Positions 59,909 to 64,000 of a DNA stretch of 64,000 bases are shown piece after piece (position 1 is the stretch's first letter; each line of letters begins with the position of its first letter). The notes beneath the pieces were generated by a model. The model saw nothing but the letters and a program-made list of their open reading frames with translations. It was not told the DNA's origin and did not search any database. The position numbers and the translations under genes are program-made. The stretch comes from Salinarimonas sp052380005. GTDB taxonomy: Bacteria; Pseudomonadota; Alphaproteobacteria; Rhizobiales; Beijerinckiaceae. Location of the stretch: NCBI GenBank assembly GCA_052380005.1, contig JBQTCJ010000019.1; one strand, written 5' to 3'.

Positions 59909-61657
59909 TCAGCCGACGCCGGTCGGTCCGTCGAGCACGCGTCGCACCATACGCACGAGCTCGGTGCGGCGATAGGGCTTGTCGAGGACGTCGAACTCCG
60001 TGCCGCCCGCGTCCTGGCGTTCGAGCGAGGCCTCTGCGTAGCCGGTGGTGAGCAGGACCTTGAGCCTGGGCTGGCGGCGGCGCGCCTCGCGGGCGAGCAT
60101 CACCCCGTTCATGCCGCCGGGCATGACGAGGTCGGAGAACAGGAGATCGACGCCGTCGGCACCGTCGAGCACGTCGAGCGCCTGCGCGGCGTCGCCCGCC
60201 TTGAGCACGCGGTAGCCGAAGTCGGTGAGGATGCTCTCGGCGAGATCCGCGACCTCGACCCGGTCGTCGACGACGAGGACCGTCTCCGTGCCGCCGTCCT
60301 GCTCGCGCAGGCGCGCGCCCGTCGCGCCGCGCGGGCGCGCGGCGTCCGCCTCGACGTCGTCCGCAGCCGCGGGGAAGTAGAGCCGCACGGTCGTGCCCCG
60401 GCCGACTTCCGAGTAGATCCGTACGGCACCGCCGGACTGGCGCATGAAGCCGTAGACCATCGAGAGGCCGAGACCGGTGCCCTTGCCCTCGTCCTTCGTC
60501 GTGAAGAACGGGTCCATGACGCGCCGCGCCACTTCCGGCGGCATGCCGACGCCGGTGTCGGTGATCGCGATCATGGCGTAGCGGCCGGCGGGGATGTCGT
60601 CGAAGGCGCCCTCCTCGCCCGGCGTGATCTCGCGGTTGCGGGTCGAGAGCGTCACGCGACCGCCGCCGGGCATGGCGTCGCGGGCGTTGATGAGCACGTT
60701 GAGGAGCGCGACCTCGGCCTGAACCACGTCGAGCCGCGCGTTCCACAGGTCCGGCGCGGGGTCCACGGCGATGGTGACCGCGTCGCCGAGCGTGCGATGC
60801 GCCATCTCGGAGAGCGTCTCGACGAGCTCGTTGGGATTGATGACGCGCCCCTCGAGCCGCTGCTTGCGGGCGAAGGCGAGCAACTGTTGGGTGAGCGTCG
60901 CAGCACGGTCGGAGGCGATCCGGATCTGGGCGACGGCACGCTCCATCTTCGGCGGACGCTCGGGCATCAGATCGAGCTGGCCGTCTAGGATCTCGGCGTA
61001 GCCGCTCACGACCTGGAGGAGATTGTTGAAGTCGTGCGCGATGCCGCCCGTGAGCTGTCCGAGCGCCTCCATCTTCTGCGACTGCCGCAGCGCGTCCTCG
61101 GCGTCTCGCCGGCGCGTGACGTCGAGCTGGGAGGCGAAGAAGAAGACGAGCTCGCCGTCGTCGGCGTAGACGGGCGAGACGAACAGAGCATTCCAAAAGG
61201 CCGCGCCGTTCTTGCGGTAGTTCAGGATCTCGACGGCGATCTCTCGCCGCTCGTCGACGGCGCGCCGCACCTGGGCGACGACGTCGCGATCGGTCTTGGG
61301 CCCCTGCAGGAAGCGGCAGTTGCGGCCGACGATCTCCTCCATGGCGTAGCCGGTCATCGCCGAGAAGGCACGGTTGCAGAAGACGATCGGGTTGTCCGGC
61401 TGCCGCGGGTCGGTGACGATCATGGGCATGCGCGTCTTCTCGACGGCCGCGAAGAAGATGTCCGAGTGCCGGTCCTGCACGCCCTCGCCCCGCGCGTTGC
61501 CGCCGCGCGACAGCCGCGAGGTCTCTGCGCCGTCGCGTACGCGGCCGTCGCTCTCGTTCGCGTCGGCGTGGAAGGGCTCGTCGGGGGGGATGCGCTCGTT
61601 CGCCCGGGAGGGCTCCTCCGCGTGATGAGGCTCTTCGGGCTCGTTCGTCGTCGTCAC
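59909..61657 (-). CDS. LOV-domain hybrid histidine kinase with receiver
   Basis: A 582-residue blue-light sensor candidate. Residues about 65-180 form a LOV domain with the canonical GRNCRFLQGPKTD (photo-adduct Cys114) and GYAMEEIVG, then a PAC (NYRKNGAAFWNALFVSPVYADDGELVFFFASQLDVT). HisKA follows (His208 in GGIAHDFNNLLQ), then HATPase (INARDAMPGG, DTGVGMP, GKGTGLGLSMVYG) and a receiver (VLVVDDRVEVADLA, LLFSDLVMPGG, LDKPYRRTE). The start is GTG 61657, supported by GGAG 7 bases upstream. FMN binding and light response are expected from the motif, not shown. Confidence 0.93.
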   Translation of the reverse strand: MTTTNEPEEPHHAEEPSRANERIPPDEPFHADANESDGRVRDGAETSRLSRGGNARGEGVQDRHSDIFFAAVEKTRMPMIVTDPRQPDNPIVFCNRAFSAMTGYAMEEIVGRNCRFLQGPKTDRDVVAQVRRAVDERREIAVEILNYRKNGAAFWNALFVSPVYADDGELVFFFASQLDVTRRRDAEDALRQSQKMEALGQLTGGIAHDFNNLLQVVSGYAEILDGQLDLMPERPPKMERAVAQIRIASDRAATLTQQLLAFARKQRLEGRVINPNELVETLSEMAHRTLGDAVTIAVDPAPDLWNARLDVVQAEVALLNVLINARDAMPGGGRVTLSTRNREITPGEEGAFDDIPAGRYAMIAITDTGVGMPPEVARRVMDPFFTTKDEGKGTGLGLSMVYGFMRQSGGAVRIYSEVGRGTTVRLYFPAAADDVEADAARPRGATGARLREQDGGTETVLVVDDRVEVADLAESILTDFGYRVLKAGDAAQALDVLDGADGVDLLFSDLVMPGGMNGVMLAREARRRQPRLKVLLTTGYAEASLERQDAGGTEFDVLDKPYRRTELVRMVRRVLDGPTGVG

Positions 61658-61797
61658 GCCGGTCTCCGGGGGAAGACGGACCGCCTTCCGCGAGGAAGCG
61701 ACCCGGGATCGTGCTGCCACGCGGGCCGTCCGGCAGACGGCTCACACGCCTGGATGATGTAGATAACGCGTGGGGTGCGGGAGTCGAGGGGCCGCGC

Positions 61798-62028
61798 TCA
61801 GCCGCCGCCGGGATCGGTGTCGACGCCTTCGCGGCCGCGGCCGGGTAGCACGCCGGTGCCCGGTGTCGCGTCGGGGTTGGTCAGATCGGGGGAGTCGTGG
61901 GGACCGGCCGGCGGCAGGCGCCCGTGTCGGTCGCGCTCCGGCGTCTCGCGCGCGGGCTTCGGCTCGGGCGCGAGATCGCGACCATGCTCGCGTTCGTCTT
62001 CCGTCGGGATGCTCGTCGGGGTGTTCAT
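61798..62028 (-). CDS. Hypothetical polar small protein
   Basis: A 76-residue, highly charged, Pro/Gly/Arg-rich frame (MNTPTSIPTEDEREHGRDLAPEPKPARETPER...) with no predicted structure. A GGAGG site 4 bases before the ATG makes translation plausible. It lies between the LOV kinase and the ACT protein on the same strand. I do not recognise it. Confidence 0.45.
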   Translation of the reverse strand: MNTPTSIPTEDEREHGRDLAPEPKPARETPERDRHGRLPPAGPHDSPDLTNPDATPGTGVLPGRGREGVDTDPGGG

Positions 62029-62094
62029 GGGACCCTCCGTCTCGTCATGGACAACGCGGAGGGGCCGCCTGCGTTCGCGCGGCCGCGGGCCGGA

Positions 62095-62616
62095 TCACGC
62101 GGTCTCGCGCAGCACGATCTCGGCCATGATGTCGAGGCCGATCGCCTCGAGGTCCTCGCGCACCACGGCGGCCGAGACGCCCTCGGGCAGGACGATGCGC
62201 GCCTTGGCCGAGAACAGCGCATCGCCGGACATCGAGCCGGAGAAGACCTCGGTCTCGAGCTCGTCGATGCTCACCTTCCGCGCCGCGAGCCGATCGGCGA
62301 TGTCGCGCACGATGCCCGGGTGATCCGAGCAGGTGAGCTCGAGCACCGCCGCCTGCCCCGCGGGCGGCGATTGCGGTTCGGACCGCCGTGCGAGGGCCGT
62401 GATCCCCTCCTCGGCGAGGCCGTCGAGCGCCGCCTCGAGCTCGCCGGCGGCGCCCTCCGGCAGCGAGACGCGCACGATGCCGGCGAAGGCGCCGCCGAGG
62501 CGCGCCATGGACGAATCGATCCAGTTGCCGCCCACCCCGGCGACGAGCGCCGAGAGCCGCTTGACCAGCCCGGGCCTGTCGCGGGCGATGACGCTGATGA
62601 CCATCTCGACGCTCAC
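62095..62616 (-). CDS. ACT-domain regulator, GcvR-like
   Basis: A 173-residue protein with two ACT domains (about 4-80: VISVIARDRPGLVKRLSALVAGVGGNWIDSSMARLGG, and about 95-165: LELTCSDHPGIVRDIADRLAARKVSIDELETEVFSG). This is the layout of GcvR, the repressor accessory of the glycine cleavage operon. No DNA-binding part. A glycine-responsive role is inferred. Start at 62616. Its 5' region faces the two unknown genes at 62832. Confidence 0.85.
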   Translation of the reverse strand: MSVEMVISVIARDRPGLVKRLSALVAGVGGNWIDSSMARLGGAFAGIVRVSLPEGAAGELEAALDGLAEEGITALARRSEPQSPPAGQAAVLELTCSDHPGIVRDIADRLAARKVSIDELETEVFSGSMSGDALFSAKARIVLPEGVSAAVVREDLEAIGLDIMAEIVLRETA

Positions 62617-62831
62617 GCTCGCCTCCTCCCGGCATTGCCTTTCGTCGAGACGAGCCCCCGCGGCGCGTGCCTGTCAAGCCGGGGTGCGTCCGCATGCGGT
62701 CCAGCTTCGACCTTTTCTAATTCTAAGCTATTGATTTGAATGATGTTTTTGCTTGACCGGGGCGCCGCGTCCGGCATGGTGGGGAGAAGCTTCGAGCCCG
62801 GGCCTTGAACCCGGCGGTCTGGAGAGCTGCA

Positions 62832-63356
62832 ATGACCGAGACCCCGATCGATCCGCTCGGCGCGCCGGGACGCGCGGCGGCGCCGCCGCTGCCGACCGCC
62901 GTCGAGGCGGCGGCGATCCCCTGCGAGTCGCCCTGCCCTCGTGCGGGCGCGGTGCCGCGCCGCGTCTCCGAGGTCTGCCCCGATGCGGGTGCCCGCCTGG
63001 CGCTGGCCGTCGCCCGATACGTGGCCGGCGCCCGCGCGACCGGCGAGACCGACTGTATCGAGGCCGCCTTCGCCGAGGCCGAGGCGGCGCTCGCGCCCGA
63101 GCGCGCCGCCCTCCTCGTCGGTGCGCTCGCCGGGCTCGTGCGGGCGCTCGAGGCGCATGGGGGTCGACCGCTCGCCGTGCTGCCGGCCTCCTGCTGCCGC
63201 GCCACCGCCGACGAGGTCGCGCTCCTCGGGCACGTCGCCCGCGCCCGGTCGGACGGCACGGGCGCCGCCGAGGGCCGCGTCGCACGCACCGCCGCCGCGG
63301 CTGCCGCGCTCCTCGGGCCGGCCGAACGGCCCCTCGCCTGCGGGAGGCCGTCGTGA
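62832..63356 (+). CDS. Unknown Cys-containing helical protein
   Basis: A 174-residue protein with a GGAGAG ribosome site 6 bases before ATG. Residues 20-40 have clustered cysteines (IPCESPCPRAG), then Ala-rich helices (RLALAVARYVAGARATGETDCIEAAFAEAEAALAPERAALLVGALAGLVRALE) and later SCCRATADEVALL. No known motif is recognised. Its stop overlaps the next start (GTGA), giving a two-gene unit. The control region upstream (62617-62831) is AT-rich around 62710-62755 with two direct TTCTAA hexamers (62715-62726). Confidence 0.7.
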   Translation: MTETPIDPLGAPGRAAAPPLPTAVEAAAIPCESPCPRAGAVPRRVSEVCPDAGARLALAVARYVAGARATGETDCIEAAFAEAEAALAPERAALLVGALAGLVRALEAHGGRPLAVLPASCCRATADEVALLGHVARARSDGTGAAEGRVARTAAAAAALLGPAERPLACGRPS

Positions 63357-63592
63357 TCGGCATCGATGGCGTCTACACGCCCGCGGACCTCGCCGCCGCG
63401 CGCCGGCGCGCCCGCCTCGCCCGGGACAAGGCGCAGCGCTATCGCGGCACCTCCGCCCAGATGCGCCGCAAGCTCGAGGCCCGCGCCGCCATGGCCGAGA
63501 CCGAGGCGAACCTGATCGCCTACGCCCTGGCGGAGCCGGAGGAGGAGCCGCCGCGGCGGCCGGCACCGCGGGAGCTGTCCCCATCCTTCTAG
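63353..63592 (+). CDS. Unknown small basic protein
   Basis: A 79-residue protein starting at GTG 63353, overlapping the stop of the previous gene, with GGGAGG 4 bases upstream. It is helical and basic in the middle (LAAARRRARLARDKAQRYRGTSAQMRRKLEARAAMAETEANLI), consistent with a coiled coil. Coupled translation with the previous gene suggests a joint, unknown function. Confidence 0.7.
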   Translation: MIGIDGVYTPADLAAARRRARLARDKAQRYRGTSAQMRRKLEARAAMAETEANLIAYALAEPEEEPPRRPAPRELSPSF

Positions 63593-63633
63593 AGCGCCGT
63601 CGGACCCGGCCCGATGGGGCGGGTCGGGCGCTC
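63592..63633. terminator. Bidirectional hairpin between convergent genes
   Basis: Long interrupted stem GAGCGCC / GGCGCTC (outer), GACCC / GGGTC and GCCC / GGGC (inner) with loop GATG, overlapping the stops of both convergent genes (63592 and 63632). Confidence 0.6.
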
Positions 63634-64000
63634 AGAGCTGCGCGATCAGCGCCTCGGCGCCCGACGCGTCCGCCTTGCCCGGCGCGTCCTCGACGTTGAG
63701 CGCGCGCACCACGCCGTCCTCGACGATCATCGAGTAGCGCTTCGAGCGCAGGCCGAGCCCGAAGCCCGAGCCGTCGAGCTCGAGGCCGATCGCCCGGGCG
63801 AAGTCGCCGTTGCCGTCGGCGACGAACTCGAGCTTGCCGTCGGCGCCGAGCGACTTCTCCCAGGCGCCCATCACGAACGGGTCGTTCACGGCGGTGACCA
63901 CGATCGCATCGACGCCCTTGCCCTTGATGGCGCCGGCGTGGGCGATGTAGCCCGGCACGTGGTTGAGCGTGCAGGTTGGGGTGTAGGCGCCGGGAACGGC
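63632..64000 (-). CDS. Peroxiredoxin (Prx5/AhpE-like), 5' end missing
   Basis: The C-terminal about 120 residues of a thiol peroxidase of the PrxV group; the start lies beyond the right edge. The active-site stretch PGAYTPTCTLNHVPGYI holds the peroxidatic Cys (TPTC). VTAVNDPFVMGAWEKSLGADGKLEFVADGNGDFARAIGLELDGSGFGLGLRSKRYSMIVEDG and the C-terminal DASGAEALIAQL are characteristic. It reduces hydrogen and alkyl peroxides, usually with glutaredoxin or thioredoxin as donor. Confidence 0.93.
   Translation of the reverse strand, partial: AVPGAYTPTCTLNHVPGYIAHAGAIKGKGVDAIVVTAVNDPFVMGAWEKSLGADGKLEFVADGNGDFARAIGLELDGSGFGLGLRSKRYSMIVEDGVVRALNVEDAPGKADASGAEALIAQL

Noticed and set aside
62715..62726. 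Two TTCTAA hexamers as an iron-responsive (Irr) operator
   Set aside because: They are direct, not inverted, repeats, unlike the known TTAGAA-n-TTCTAA element.

Overview
This 64 kb window is very GC-rich, densely coded chromosomal DNA from an alphaproteobacterium, most likely a halotolerant or methylotroph-related member of the Hyphomicrobiales (Rhizobiales). That placement rests on the gene content: an NdvA-type glucan exporter, DUF2336, several PAS hybrid kinases with the AHDFNNLL histidine box, a MaeB-type malic enzyme, ErpA, and GTG/TTG starts. Genus is not provable from sequence reading alone. I recognised no rRNA, tRNA, CRISPR array or prophage.

Layout. 1-4220 (minus strand): 5' part of mutS, a CpdB-like phosphodiesterase and a dGTPase-like protein. 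4301-5200: erpA, followed without a gap by a small protein and a Doc-like toxin. 5268-8623: a TAXI-type TRAP transporter (fused permease plus binding protein). 9006-19685: the most unusual region. A CGNR zinc-finger regulator is divergent from nine co-directional genes: HAD phosphatase, transaldolase, sulfotransferase, SDR, an unfamiliar Rossmann oxidoreductase, a glycine/sarcosine-methyltransferase-like enzyme, an MFS transporter, CysD and CysNC. The sulfate-activation genes sit with a sulfotransferase and without any sulfate-reduction gene. This suggests PAPS-dependent synthesis and export of a sulfated, probably methylated, small metabolite. A perfect 12-bp hairpin closes the cluster.

19797-31483: DUF1622 protein, a TadG-like protein with 22 consecutive aspartates, a divergent PPOX/MocR pair, a MASE1-PAS-kinase-receiver gene split by an apparent one-base frameshift, a SPOR-like secreted protein, a BCCT transporter remnant, and a phospholipase-D/VTT fusion. 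31633-33160: universal stress protein, then an internally deleted IS110-family element with perfect 13-bp inverted ends between two REP-like palindromes.

33161-49398: malic enzyme, HrpB helicase, an HExxH protein, MotB/MotA, NdvA, LptM-LysA, ThpR, DUF2336 protein, a zinc alcohol dehydrogenase and a second TadG-like (vWA) protein. 49550-64000: RecQ, a PAS-GAF hybrid kinase, EamA and YihY membrane proteins, a PPOX stress protein, a period-5 repeat protein, an AI-2E transporter, a PilZ protein, a LOV hybrid kinase with an orphan receiver, a GcvR-like ACT protein, two unknown overlapping genes and a peroxiredoxin cut by the right edge.

Most of the window is housekeeping and signalling. The accessory, transfer-like or decaying parts are the toxin pair, the sulfation cluster, the BCCT remnant and the IS110 remnant.
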